Part shown: positions 17,119 to 25,317 of the stretch, in pieces | How the letters are laid out: each line of letters starts with the position of its first letter | How positions within the stretch are numbered: position 1 is the stretch's first letter | Origin: Brevundimonas fluminis | GTDB taxonomy: Bacteria; Pseudomonadota; Alphaproteobacteria; Caulobacterales; Caulobacteraceae | NCBI RefSeq assembly: GCF_003934285.1 | Contig: NZ_RQWJ01000006.1 | Location: forward strand, 62,001 to 126,000 | Length of the DNA stretch: 64,000 nt | Direction: 5' to 3' | Position numbers and translations under genes: made by a program | The notes under the pieces: model-generated | The model's input: the letters and a program-made list of their open reading frames with translations, nothing else | What the model was told of the DNA's origin: nothing | Database searches by the model: none

Positions 17119-18167
17119 GTCGTCGTCTCCTCCGTCGGCTTGAGCAGGTAATGGCTGACGGCCCAGGTGTTTCCGCCGTCGTTGCCGAACAGACCGGCCG
17201 TGGCGAGATAGAACCGCCGCCAGCGCCGCCGCCACAACTTCCAGTCGTCGCCGTACGTCTCGCGCATCAACTCCGACACGCGGTCGACGTTCAGATCCAT
17301 GTTCTTCAGCCAGTGCTCGGCGGTCCGCTGATAGTGGACGCCGTTCCAGGTCCACTCCCGCTCCACCTCGAACAGGTCCGGAAACTGCCGCATCAGCCCC
17401 TTGGACGGCATCACCCCGCCGGTGAAGAAGTGCTGGGCGATGAAGTCGCCCCCGTCCGTGTGGTCGAAGCGGTAGGGGGCGTCCCTGTGGGTGAAGATGT
17501 GGATGAACATCCGCCCGTCCGGCTTCAGCCAGCCCTTCGCCCGCGTCAGCAGGGCGCGCCAGTTGGCCATGTGCTCGAACATCTCGACCGACACGACGCG
17601 GTCGAACCGCTCCGCCTCGCCGACCTCGGGCCGGAAGTCGTTCATGTCCTGCGTGATGACCGTCAGGTTGGTCAGCCCTCGCGCCGCGGCCTGCGCCTCG
17701 ATGTGTCCGCGCTGACCATGGCTGTTCGACACCGCGGTGATCTCGGAGCTCGGATACCGCTCGGCCATCCAGAGGCTGAGCGAGCCCCAGCCGCAGCCCA
17801 GTTCGAGGATCCGCTGCCCGTTCGCCAGTCCCGCGCGGTCGCAGGTCTCCGCCACCGCCAGCGCCTCGGCCTCCGCCAGCGTCTCGTCGCCGGTGGGGTA
17901 GAGGCAGCACGAGTACTTCAGCCGCGGCCCCAGACAGATGCGGAAGAATTCCGGCGGCAGCTCATAGTGTTGATCATTGGCGGCGTCCGCATGCTCCGCC
18001 ACCGCGCGCTTCGCCATGTCGGCCGCGAAGGCCGCCTCGTCGTGCGGGCCTTCCCGATCCAGCCGCTTGCGCGCCTCGGTGACCAGCGCCGCGATCGCCG
18101 GGCGGGTCACGAAATCGGGGAACGGCGCGTCCTGCAGGCTGCGGATGGCGGCTGTGGCCGGATTCAT
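17115..18167 (-). CDS. Cyclopropane-fatty-acid-synthase-like SAM methyltransferase
   Basis: About 350 residues, a little shorter than E. coli Cfa (382). SAM-binding motif I is ILELGCGWGS (near 120-129). SVEMFEHM and HIFTH in the second half match the CFA synthase fold. KYSCCLYP appears where Cfa has its YSCAYF-like segment. It would add a methylene or methyl group to unsaturated acyl chains of phospholipids. The start is the ATG at 18167 preceded by a GGGAAGAAAT purine tract; an upstream extension is not supported. It is divergent from the FAD oxidoreductase at 18334. The pair of operons resembles Rhodobacter loci for fatty-acid methylation (furan fatty acids), recalled from memory. Confidence 0.85.
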   Translation of the reverse strand: MNPATAAIRSLQDAPFPDFVTRPAIAALVTEARKRLDREGPHDEAAFAADMAKRAVAEHADAANDQHYELPPEFFRICLGPRLKYSCCLYPTGDETLAEAEALAVAETCDRAGLANGQRILELGCGWGSLSLWMAERYPSSEITAVSNSHGQRGHIEAQAAARGLTNLTVITQDMNDFRPEVGEAERFDRVVSVEMFEHMANWRALLTRAKGWLKPDGRMFIHIFTHRDAPYRFDHTDGGDFIAQHFFTGGVMPSKGLMRQFPDLFEVEREWTWNGVHYQRTAEHWLKNMDLNVDRVSELMRETYGDDWKLWRRRWRRFYLATAGLFGNDGGNTWAVSHYLLKPTEETTT

Positions 18168-18222
18168 CGGTTGATTTCTTCCCTTGGGCTTGAGGACGGC
18201 CGCTGCGACGACGCGTCCACGC

Positions 18223-18316
18223 GCGGAACGGCTCCGCTTCTGCGTCATTGATACGCACCGTACGGCGAGTTGGATGCCTGACATCCGTCCGACGACGCGG
18301 TCCGTATTTGTCGGAC
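18223..18316. promoter_or_regulatory. Cluster of inverted repeats in divergent promoter region
   Basis: Within 94 bp between the two divergent lipid-modification operons lie five inverted repeats: GCGGA/TCCGC (18223-18237), TGCGT/ACGCA (18241-18257), the perfect CCGTACGG (18258-18265), GGATG/CATCC (18272-18286), and GTCCG/CGGAC (18300-18316, with another GTCCG at 18287). The arms are 4-5 bp. Some are probably operators for a shared regulator, but none matches a site I can name. Confidence 0.4.
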
Positions 18317-18333
18317 GCAGATCAGGAGCCTTC

Positions 18334-19695
18334 ATGTCCTTCTCGCCGGCAGCCCCCCTTCCCGCGAACTCCGGCGGCAAGCGCGTCGCCGTGGTCGGCT
18401 CCGGCATCTCCGGCCTTTCGGCCGCCTGGCTGCTCTCGCAGACGCACGACGTCACCCTGTTCGAGGCCGACGACCGCCTCGGCGGCCACTCCAACACCGT
18501 GGACGCCCCCTCGCCGGCCGGACCGATCGCCGTGGACACCGGCTTCATCGTCTTCAACGAGGCCAACTATCCGAACCTGACCGCGATGCTGGCCCACCTC
18601 GGCGTGGCGACCAAGCCGGCCATGATGTCCTTCGCCGTCTCCATCGACGAGGGCGCGCTGGAGTACTGCACCCAGGGCCTGCGCGCCCTGTTCGCCCAGA
18701 AGCGCAACTGGGCCAGCCCCCGCTTCTGGCGGATGATCGGCGACATCCTGCGCTTCCAGAAGGAGGCGCCTGAACAGCTGACGGAACTGGAAGAGACGGG
18801 CGAGAGCCTCGACGCCTGGCTGGGCCGCAACGGCTACGGGCCGATGTTCCGCAACGCCTACCTCCTGCCCCAGGCCGCGGCCATCTGGTCCTGCACCCTG
18901 GAGCAGATGACCGACTATCCCGCCGCCGCCTTCGTCCGGTTCTACATGAACCACAACCTGCTGACCTACGACCTGCGCCCCACCTGGCGCACCGTCGACG
19001 GCGGCAGCCGCGAGTACGTCGGCCGACTTCACGCCGCCCTCGCGGGTCGCGTCGTCACCGGCGCCCGCATCGCCGCCGTCGTCCGGGATCAGGACGGCGC
19101 GGCCCTGCGGATGGAAGACGGCGCGCTTCTCCGCTTCGACGAGGTCGTGCTGGCCACGCATTCGGATCAGGCCCTGCGGCTGCTGGAGGCGCCGACCGCG
19201 CCCGAGCGCCGCCTGCTGGGCGCCATTCCCTACCGCGCCAACCGCGCCGTCCTGCACCGCGACGTTTCGTTGATGCCGCGGCGGCGCAAGGCCTGGGCCG
19301 CCTGGACCCACATGGGCCGCTCCGACCGCGCGGGCGAAGGCGGGGTCACCTACTGGATGAACGAACTCCAGTCGCTGCCCGGCCCGCCCCTGTTCGTCAG
19401 CCTGAACCCCGCCCGCGAGCCCGACCCCGAACTGGTCATCGGCGAATGGGACTATGAGCATCCCGTCTTCGACGTCGCCGGCGTGGCGGCGCAGAAGGAG
19501 CTGTGGAGCCTGCAGGGTCAGGGCGGCGTCTGGTTCGCCGGCGCCTGGTTCGGCGCGGGCTTCCATGAGGACGGCCTTCAGGCCGGTCTGGCCGTCGCCG
19601 AGGCCATCGGCGGCGTCCGCCGTCCCTGGCAGGTCGAAAACGAGAGCGGCCGCATCCATCTGCCGACCGCCGTGCGGTGGGCCGAGGCCGCGTGA
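18334..19695 (+). CDS. FAD-dependent amine-oxidase-type oxidoreductase
   Basis: A 453-residue protein. The N-terminal dinucleotide motif VAVVGSGISGLSAAWLL is followed by an acidic strand end (LFEADDRLGGHSNT) that binds FAD. The C-terminus has the second FAD block (GVWFAGAWFGAGFHEDGLQAGL). This is the flavin 'NAD/FAD-binding protein' family regularly paired with DUF1365 and CFA-like genes. AGGAG five bases before the ATG at 18334 fixes the start. It probably oxidises or desaturates a lipid chain; substrate not shown. The stop overlaps the DUF1365 start. Confidence 0.85.
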   Translation: MSFSPAAPLPANSGGKRVAVVGSGISGLSAAWLLSQTHDVTLFEADDRLGGHSNTVDAPSPAGPIAVDTGFIVFNEANYPNLTAMLAHLGVATKPAMMSFAVSIDEGALEYCTQGLRALFAQKRNWASPRFWRMIGDILRFQKEAPEQLTELEETGESLDAWLGRNGYGPMFRNAYLLPQAAAIWSCTLEQMTDYPAAAFVRFYMNHNLLTYDLRPTWRTVDGGSREYVGRLHAALAGRVVTGARIAAVVRDQDGAALRMEDGALLRFDEVVLATHSDQALRLLEAPTAPERRLLGAIPYRANRAVLHRDVSLMPRRRKAWAAWTHMGRSDRAGEGGVTYWMNELQSLPGPPLFVSLNPAREPDPELVIGEWDYEHPVFDVAGVAAQKELWSLQGQGGVWFAGAWFGAGFHEDGLQAGLAVAEAIGGVRRPWQVENESGRIHLPTAVRWAEAA

Positions 19696-20459
19696 CGGCG
19701 GCGTCCGCCCTCTACGTCGGCCACGTCGTCCACCGTCGGCTGGCCGACTTCGACCACCGCCTGCGCTACCGCACCTGGATGCTGCTGATCGACCTCGACG
19801 CCATCGAGGCGGAGCGCCCGCGCCTGCTGTCCCGCCGCCGGTTCTCCCTGCTGTCCTGGCGCCCGACCGACCACGGCGACGGCTCCGGCACGCCGCTGCG
19901 CGCCCAGATCGAAGCCGTCCTCGCCGGGGCCGGCGTCCGCCTGGACGGCGGTCCCCTCCGCCTGCTGACGATGCCACGCGTGCTCGGCTACGGCTTCAAT
20001 CCGATCAGCGTGTGGTTCGCCTACGGCGCCGACGGCGTCCTGCGCGGTCTGGTGCACGAGGTCACCAACACCTTCGGCGAACGGCACAGCTACGCCGTGC
20101 CCGCCGGCCTCGGCGCCGACGGCCGCGCCCGCCACGCGACCGACAAGACCCACTTCGTCTCGCCCTTCATGGATCAGGCCCTGACCTATGAGTTCGAGGT
20201 TCACGCCCCCGACGACCGCGTCTCCGTCGCCATCCTGGCGAAGCGCGACGGCCGCCCCCTGCTGACCGCGTCCTTCGCGGGCGAGCGCCGCCCGCTGACC
20301 GACGCGGCGCTGGCCCGCCTGTTCGTCACCCACGCCCTGCTCACCTTCAAGGTCACCGCCGCCATCCACTGGGAGGCGCTGAAGATGATGCTCAAGGGCG
20401 CCCGCTACCGCCACCGGTCGGCGCCGCCGAAAGAGCCGGTCACCGTCGGCCGCACCTGA
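19692..20459 (+). CDS. DUF1365 protein
   Basis: A 255-residue protein starting at a GTG that overlaps the previous stop (GTGA), so it is made by coupled translation. Conserved DUF1365 segments include YVGHVVHRRL at the N-terminus, VLGYGFNPISVWF in the middle, and VTNTFGERHSY followed by KTHFVSPFM. There is no membrane helix. Members sit almost always beside the FAD oxidoreductase and the CFA-like methyltransferase, as here, which points to a shared lipid-modification job, although its own reaction is not known to me. Confidence 0.88.
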   Translation: MTAASALYVGHVVHRRLADFDHRLRYRTWMLLIDLDAIEAERPRLLSRRRFSLLSWRPTDHGDGSGTPLRAQIEAVLAGAGVRLDGGPLRLLTMPRVLGYGFNPISVWFAYGADGVLRGLVHEVTNTFGERHSYAVPAGLGADGRARHATDKTHFVSPFMDQALTYEFEVHAPDDRVSVAILAKRDGRPLLTASFAGERRPLTDAALARLFVTHALLTFKVTAAIHWEALKMMLKGARYRHRSAPPKEPVTVGRT

Positions 20460-20546
20460 CCCGACGCTTGCCCGAGACGCGCCCTCGCCCTAGAGACGAA
20501 GCAAGCGCGCCGATATTCATCAGGCGATGAAAAGCACGAGGAAGCG

Positions 20547-21251
20547 ATGCGGAAGATCTATCCGGACGCGAAGTCCGCGTTGGAGGGGCTGACCTTCGAC
20601 GGCATGACCGTCATGTCCGGCGGCTTCGGCCTGTGCGGCATCCCGGAAAACCTGATCGCGGCCCTGCGCGACACGGGCGTGAAGGGGATCACCGTCATCT
20701 CCAACAACGCGGGCGTCGACGGCTTCGGCCTGGGCCAGCTGCTCGAGACGAAGCAGATCGCCAAAATGATCTCGTCCTACGTCGGCGAGAACAAGGAGTT
20801 CGAGCGCCAGTATCTGGCCGGTGAGCTGCAGCTGGAGTTCAACCCCCAGGGCACCCTGGCCGAGCGCATCCGCGCGGGCGGCGCGGGCATCCCCGCCTTC
20901 TTCACCGCCACCGGCGTCGGCACCCTGGTCGCGGAGGGCAAGGAGCTCCGCAACTTCGACGGCCGCGATTACGTCATGGAGACCGGCCTGGTCGCCGACC
21001 TGTCGATCGTGAAGGCCTGGAAGGCCGACGAGCGCGGCAACCTGGTCTTCCGCAAGACGGCCCGGAACTTCAATCCCATGATGGCCACCGCCGGCAAGGT
21101 GACCGTGGTCGAGGTCGAGGAGATCGTCCCGACCGGCTCGCTCGACCCCGACCAGATCCACACCCCCGGCATCTACGTCGACCGCCTGATCCAGGGCACG
21201 TTCGAGAAGCGCATCGAGCAGCGCACCATCCGTCAGCGCGAGACGGCGTGA
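20547..21251 (+). CDS. scoA: Succinyl-CoA:3-ketoacid CoA-transferase, subunit A
   Basis: A 234-residue subunit. The glycine-rich CoA-binding start is [15 protein letters not shown], and [11 protein letters not shown] and [17 protein letters not shown] are conserved in ScoA/AtoD-type alpha subunits. With subunit B it moves CoA from succinyl-CoA to acetoacetate and so feeds ketone bodies into acetyl-CoA. The thiolase at 38722 in this window could complete the route. GAGGAAG lies just before the ATG. Its stop overlaps the start of a small membrane-protein gene (TGATG) that separates it from subunit B. Confidence 0.93.
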   Translation: MRKIYPDAKSALEGLTFDGMTVMSGGFGLCGIPENLIAALRDTGVKGITVISNNAGVDGFGLGQLLETKQIAKMISSYVGENKEFERQYLAGELQLEFNPQGTLAERIRAGGAGIPAFFTATGVGTLVAEGKELRNFDGRDYVMETGLVADLSIVKAWKADERGNLVFRKTARNFNPMMATAGKVTVVEVEEIVPTGSLDPDQIHTPGIYVDRLIQGTFEKRIEQRTIRQRETA

Positions 21252-21451
21252 TGGAAGAGCGCCACTTCGCCCTGCTGAAAAGCATCAGCGACAAGCTGAC
21301 CTGGGCCCTGATCTTCCTCTTCATCATCATGCTGAACACCTGTGCGGTCAGCGACGACGTGGAAGACGCCATCCGCGACTCGCGCCGCGACCGCGCCGAC
21401 ACCGAAGCCGTCACGCCCGCCCCCGCGCCCGTCTCGAAGGAAGCCGCCTGA
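21251..21451 (+). CDS. 66-residue single-pass membrane protein between CoA-transferase subunits
   Basis: A short protein with a polar N-terminus ([16 protein letters not shown]), one hydrophobic helix (about residues 17-35, [17 protein letters not shown]) and an acidic/basic then Pro/Ala-rich tail. Both ends overlap their neighbours in TGATG junctions: the scoA stop with its start, and its stop with the scoB start. It is therefore part of the same translational unit. GTG at 21248 would add one residue. No known family recognised. Being wedged between two subunits of a soluble enzyme is unusual. Confidence 0.7.
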   Translation: MEERHFALLKSISDKLTWALIFLFIIMLNTCAVSDDVEDAIRDSRRDRADTEAVTPAPAPVSKEAA

Positions 21452-22110
21452 TGCCCCGCACCCGCGACCAGCTCGCCGCCCGCGCCGCCCAGGAACTGCG
21501 GGACGGCTTCTACGTGAACCTCGGAATCGGCATTCCGACGCTGGTGGCGAACCACATCCCGGCGGGGATGGAGGTGACGCTGCAGTCGGAAAACGGCATG
21601 CTCGGCATGGGACCCTTTCCCTATGACGACGAGGTCGATCCCGACCTGATCAACGCCGGCAAGCAGACGATCACCGAGATCCCGGAGAGCGCCTACTTCA
21701 GCTCGGCCGACAGCTTCGCCATGATCCGCGGCGGCCACATCAACCTGTCCATCCTCGGCGCCATGGAAGTCGCCCAGAACGGCGACATCGCCAACTGGAT
21801 GATCCCGGGCAAGCTGGTGAAGGGCATGGGCGGGGCCATGGACCTGGTCGCCGGCGTCAAGCGCGTGGTCGTGGTCATGGAGCACGCCAACAAGCACGGC
21901 CAGTCCAAGGTGCTGAGGTCCTGCACCCTGCCCCTGACCGGGACGGGCGTGGTCAGCCGCGTCATCACCGACCTGGCCACCTTCGACGTCAAGCCGGACG
22001 GCTCGGGCCTGGTCCTGATCGAACTGGCCGACGGCGTGACGCTGGAGGAGGTCGCCGCCAAGACCGAGGCGGCCTACGAAATTGCCCCTGGGTTGAAAAC
22101 CGTCGCATAG
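21451..22110 (+). CDS. scoB: Succinyl-CoA:3-ketoacid CoA-transferase, subunit B
   Basis: A 219-residue beta subunit. The catalytic Glu lies in [12 protein letters not shown] (near residue 50), the SENG motif of family-I CoA-transferases, which forms the glutamyl-CoA thioester. [11 protein letters not shown] and [14 protein letters not shown] are further signature blocks. Its ATG overlaps the stop of the small membrane-protein gene. It works as a heteromer with ScoA. Confidence 0.94.
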   Translation: MPRTRDQLAARAAQELRDGFYVNLGIGIPTLVANHIPAGMEVTLQSENGMLGMGPFPYDDEVDPDLINAGKQTITEIPESAYFSSADSFAMIRGGHINLSILGAMEVAQNGDIANWMIPGKLVKGMGGAMDLVAGVKRVVVVMEHANKHGQSKVLRSCTLPLTGTGVVSRVITDLATFDVKPDGSGLVLIELADGVTLEEVAAKTEAAYEIAPGLKTVA

Positions 22111-22119
22111 TCCGTCCAG

Positions 22120-22138
22120 CCCGCCCATCGTCGGCGGG
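22120..22138 (+). terminator. Hairpin after scoB, possible weak terminator
   Basis: CCCGCC (22120-22125) pairs with GGCGGG (22133-22138) around a 7-nt loop, ten bases after the scoB stop. No T-run follows, so factor-independent termination is doubtful. Confidence 0.35.
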
Positions 22139-22155
22139 AACGGGGAGGACGGGGC

Positions 22156-23004
22156 ATGGCGGACGGCGCTTACCTGCGGGCGGGCGGGCTTCCGGCGCCG
22201 GACGCGGCGCGCGTCGAGGCCCTGCGTGCCGCGCTCGACCCGGCGGCGCCCGAGGCCTTCGGCGAAGCCGAGCGCAGGGCGATCCTAGACCTTCTCGACC
22301 GCGTCCTCTCCGACGTCCGCACGGGCGACCTCACCGAGGCGCGCGCCCGCCTGACCCACCTTGACGCCACGCTGGGCCGTTTCGACGTGGGTTCGCTGCA
22401 ACCGCGTCGGGGGCTGGCCGGCCTGTTCGACTCGCGCGGCAAGCGGCTGCGCGCCTTCCGCGAGGCCTTCGCTGACGGCGCGCGCACCCTGGCCGAGACC
22501 GCCGGTGAACTGACCGAACGGGCCGGCGCCGTCACGCGCCGCGACGCCGGTCTGGAGGTTCTGTGGTCACGGCTGCGCGAGGCGCTGGAGACCCTGAACG
22601 CCCACGTCGCCGCCGCTGCGGCCGCCCTCACGCCCCCTCCGACCGGCGACGAGCCCGATCCTCACGCCGCCCTGCGCGCCCGCACCCGCGACCTGGTCGC
22701 CTGCCGGGATGCGGCGGTCGCCGCCCTGCCCCGGCTCCGCGCGGCCCAGAATGCCGACGCCCCCGCCGTCGCCGCGTTGGAGCGTTGCGGCGCCGCCGTG
22801 GAGGCGTGGAAGAGGGAATGGGCCGACGCCCTCGGCCTCGCCGGCCGCCGCCCGAAGAAGGTCCGCCCCGATCCCGTGCGTCTGGAGACGGCCCGCAAGA
22901 CGCTGACCGACGCCGCGGCGCAGGCCTCCGCCCGGCTCGACGCCGCACTGGCCCGCCGCACGACGGTGACGGGAGAGCTTCAGGAGCTGCGCCGGCCGCT
23001 CTAG
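22156..23004 (+). CDS. Helical TelA-like (toxic-anion-resistance type) protein, tentative
   Basis: A 282-residue, almost wholly alpha-helical protein rich in Ala, Arg and Leu, with no membrane segment. The segment GLAGLFDSRGKRLRAFREAFADG followed by a long heptad-like helix and VLWSRLREALETLNAHV resembles the central part of TelA proteins (a GLFGK..NRL-like start, then a helical bundle). It is shorter than full TelA, and I cannot confirm the match. GGGGAGG precedes the ATG. Its stop overlaps, tail to tail, the lipoprotein gene on the other strand. Confidence 0.5.
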   Translation: MADGAYLRAGGLPAPDAARVEALRAALDPAAPEAFGEAERRAILDLLDRVLSDVRTGDLTEARARLTHLDATLGRFDVGSLQPRRGLAGLFDSRGKRLRAFREAFADGARTLAETAGELTERAGAVTRRDAGLEVLWSRLREALETLNAHVAAAAAALTPPPTGDEPDPHAALRARTRDLVACRDAAVAALPRLRAAQNADAPAVAALERCGAAVEAWKREWADALGLAGRRPKKVRPDPVRLETARKTLTDAAAQASARLDAALARRTTVTGELQELRRPL

Positions 23005-23603
23005 GGGCGCGCCGTGCTTTCGATCCAGCCCGCGATCTGCTCGGCCAGATCCCGCGAGCCCGCGTCATAGGCCGCCACGATGGGGCCGACCCGGTTCTCC
23101 GTCGCCGGCGTCTGGACGGTGAAGGTCCGCTCCGCCTCGATCTCCCGGTCCGGCAGGCCGACCAGCCGCGCCCGCACGGTCATCACCACGACCGGGGTCG
23201 CGCCCGGCGCCGCATAGCGGGTCTCGAACGTCGTGGCGTCGACGTCCAGCGCCACGTCGCCCTGCGCCAGATCCCGCGCCCCGATCAACCGGATGCGGCC
23301 GCCGCGGTTCGCCACCGCCCCCTCAAGCGCCGCTGCGAACAGGCGGTCCGCCGGCTCCACCCAGCGGGCGCCCTTCAGATACGCCGCCTCGGTGCCCGTG
23401 ATCGTCAGGATGCGCTCGCCTTCAGCCGACTCCGGGAAGGTGACGCGCCGCACGGCCACGTCCACCGCCCCGGCCGCCTCGCCGCTTCGTGGGGCCTCCA
23501 TCGCCTGGCCGAAGCGGTACATCTGCACCGGATCCGGCGTGGACAGCAGCGCGCAGGCGGACAGGCTGGCGGCGACGGCCGCGATCGAAAGCTTACGGAT
23601 CAC
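23001..23603 (-). CDS. ABC transport auxiliary lipoprotein (PqiC/DUF330-type)
   Basis: A 200-residue lipoprotein with lipobox LSAC (Cys about residue 17) followed by a beta-rich domain. VQMYRFGQAM near the mature start and DVAVRRVTFPE fit the ABC-type transport auxiliary lipoprotein family that accompanies MCE systems. It probably sits on the inner face of the outer membrane and receives the MlaD-like tube. It is the last gene of the four-gene operon; its start overlaps the MlaD-like stop by 4 nt. Confidence 0.8.
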   Translation of the reverse strand: MIRKLSIAAVAASLSACALLSTPDPVQMYRFGQAMEAPRSGEAAGAVDVAVRRVTFPESAEGERILTITGTEAAYLKGARWVEPADRLFAAALEGAVANRGGRIRLIGARDLAQGDVALDVDATTFETRYAAPGATPVVVMTVRARLVGLPDREIEAERTFTVQTPATENRVGPIVAAYDAGSRDLAEQIAGWIESTARP

Positions 23604-24538
23604 GGCTGCACCTCCAGCTCCTTGGTGGGCGGTCGCCCGATGAAGTCGCGCGGGCTGGAGCGCACCTCGTCGATCAGGTCTTCCAGCGACGCGGTCGCCG
23701 CCTCGAGGCCAGCGATCGCCCGCTCCAGCTGCGGCAGGCCGTTGTCCGCGAAGTCGCCCAGCGGCTGCTCCAGGTTCGACACCGTCCGGTTCACCGACTC
23801 CGCCGCCGCCTTCGCCTCGGCCGTGGCCGCGTTCATGTTGGCGATCGCCTCGCGACCCTCGGTGTTGACCAGCCGCCGCGCGTCCGCGCCCAGCGCCGTG
23901 TACTCCTCCAGGGCGCGGTTCGCCTGCTCCAGGGCGCGCTCAAGGTCCTCCAGCATGCCCTTGCGGGCCTCAAGTTCCGCCGTCAGCGACTCGATGTTGC
24001 GCAGCGAGGTCGAGAAGCTGCGGATGTTGTCGTCGCTCAGCACCCGGTTGATCCGGTTCAGCGCGTCCACGGTCTGCGCCAGCACGGTGCCGGAACCGCT
24101 CAGCAGCTCCGAGATGGGGCTGGGCTGGCTCTGGATCACGGGAACGACGTTGTCGGGGTACTGGCTCTTCAGGAGCGGACGCCCGTCGGTCCCGGCGGTG
24201 ATCTGGATGTAGTTCAGGCCTGTGATGCCCTGCGGCTCCAGCTGGGCGCGGCTGTCGACGCGGATCGGCGTGGTGGCGTCCACGCGAATGCGCGCCACGA
24301 CCTGGTTGCCCTTCCGCGGATCCAGTCGGAGGTCCGTCACCTCCCCGACGCGGATGCCGTTGAAGTGCACCTCGCCGCCCTCCGACAAGCCGCGAACGGG
24401 CCCATAGAAGACGATGTCGTACTGGTCGAACTCGTTGTTGAACGACAGGCGGGCCAGCCAGATCGAGAACACCACCAGCGCCGCCACAAGGGCGACGGTG
24501 GCGATGCCGACGGCGGCGTAGTGGGCGTCTCGTTCCAT
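23600..24538 (-). CDS. MCE/MlaD-family periplasmic lipid-transport protein
   Basis: A 312-residue protein. An N-terminal anchor helix (about residues 8-30) is followed by the MCE domain (GPVRGLSEGGEVHFNGIRVGEV is the signature region, near 46-67) and then a long coiled coil (residues about 140-290) rich in Glu, Arg and Ala. MCE proteins form hexameric rings that carry phospholipids across the periplasm. It lies between the ATPase and the auxiliary lipoprotein. The long C-terminal helix suggests a needle-like form rather than a short MlaD ring. Confidence 0.9.
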   Translation of the reverse strand: MERDAHYAAVGIATVALVAALVVFSIWLARLSFNNEFDQYDIVFYGPVRGLSEGGEVHFNGIRVGEVTDLRLDPRKGNQVVARIRVDATTPIRVDSRAQLEPQGITGLNYIQITAGTDGRPLLKSQYPDNVVPVIQSQPSPISELLSGSGTVLAQTVDALNRINRVLSDDNIRSFSTSLRNIESLTAELEARKGMLEDLERALEQANRALEEYTALGADARRLVNTEGREAIANMNAATAEAKAAAESVNRTVSNLEQPLGDFADNGLPQLERAIAGLEAATASLEDLIDEVRSSPRDFIGRPPTKELEVQP

Positions 24539-24546
24539 CGTCTACC

Positions 24547-25317
24547 TCAGGCGGCCCTCGCGGCCCGACCGCGCGGACCCAGGAAGTATTCCCTGATCCA
24601 CGGATGGTCGGAACGCTCAAGCTCCGAAACGGTCGCCTTGGCGACCACGCGTTTGTCGGCCAGCACCGCGACCTTGTCGGTGATGGCGTACAGGCTGTCG
24701 AGATCATGGGTGATCATGAAGACCGTCAGGCCCAGGTCGTCGGACAGCTGGCGGATCAGCTCGTCGAACGCCGCGGCGCCGATCGGATCCAGCCCCGCCG
24801 TGGGCTCGTCGAGGAACAGCAGTTCCGGATCCAGCGCCAGCGCCCGGGCCAGGCCGACCCGCTTCTTCATGCCGCCCGACAATTCCGCCGGCTTCAGGTG
24901 ATGCGCCCCGGGCTTCAGGCCGACCATGGCGATCTTCATCTCGGCGATCTCGTTGATCGTGTCGATCGGAAGACGCGTGTGCTCGACCAGCGGAGCGGCC
25001 ACGTTCTGCAACACCGTCAGGGATGAGAACAACGCCCCCGACTGGAAGAGCACGCCGGTCCGGCGTTCCACGTCGGCGGCCTCCTCCTTCGACAAGGTCG
25101 CCATGTCGCGCCCGAAGATCGAGACGGAGCCGCCTTCCGGCTCCTTCAGGCCGATGATCGTGTTCAGCAGCACCGTCTTGCCCGTGCCCGATCCCCCGAC
25201 CACGCCGATCACTTCTCCGCGCTCGACGGTCAGGTCGAGGTCGTCGTGGATGACGTTGTCTCCGAACTGACTCCTCAGGCCGCGCACCTCGATCAGGTGT
25301 TCCTTCGGGGCGGTCAC
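24547..25317 (-). CDS. MlaF-like ABC transporter ATPase
   Basis: A 256-residue ATPase. Walker A is GGSGTGKTV (near 40), the Q-loop is FQSGALFSSLTV, the signature is LSGGMKKRVGLARAL, Walker B is LLFLDEPTAGLDP, and the switch is MITHDLDS. The SGG-M-KKR and AGLDPIGA details are those of MlaF-type ATPases. The start is a GTG overlapping the permease stop (GTGA); a much longer in-frame extension is an out-of-frame read of the permease. It powers lipid movement by the MlaE-like permease. Confidence 0.93.
   Translation of the reverse strand: MTAPKEHLIEVRGLRSQFGDNVIHDDLDLTVERGEVIGVVGGSGTGKTVLLNTIIGLKEPEGGSVSIFGRDMATLSKEEAADVERRTGVLFQSGALFSSLTVLQNVAAPLVEHTRLPIDTINEIAEMKIAMVGLKPGAHHLKPAELSGGMKKRVGLARALALDPELLFLDEPTAGLDPIGAAAFDELIRQLSDDLGLTVFMITHDLDSLYAITDKVAVLADKRVVAKATVSELERSDHPWIREYFLGPRGRAARAA

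Noticed and set aside
16705-17910. A 401-codon minus-strand frame ending in DUF2177
   Set aside because: Its first part is an out-of-frame read of the methyltransferase gene. The DUF2177 protein starts at its own ATG at 17118.
18225-18250. GGAAC followed by CGTC resembling an EcfG-type promoter before the FAD oxidoreductase
   Set aside because: The spacer is only 13 bp; EcfG-type promoters need about 16-17 bp.
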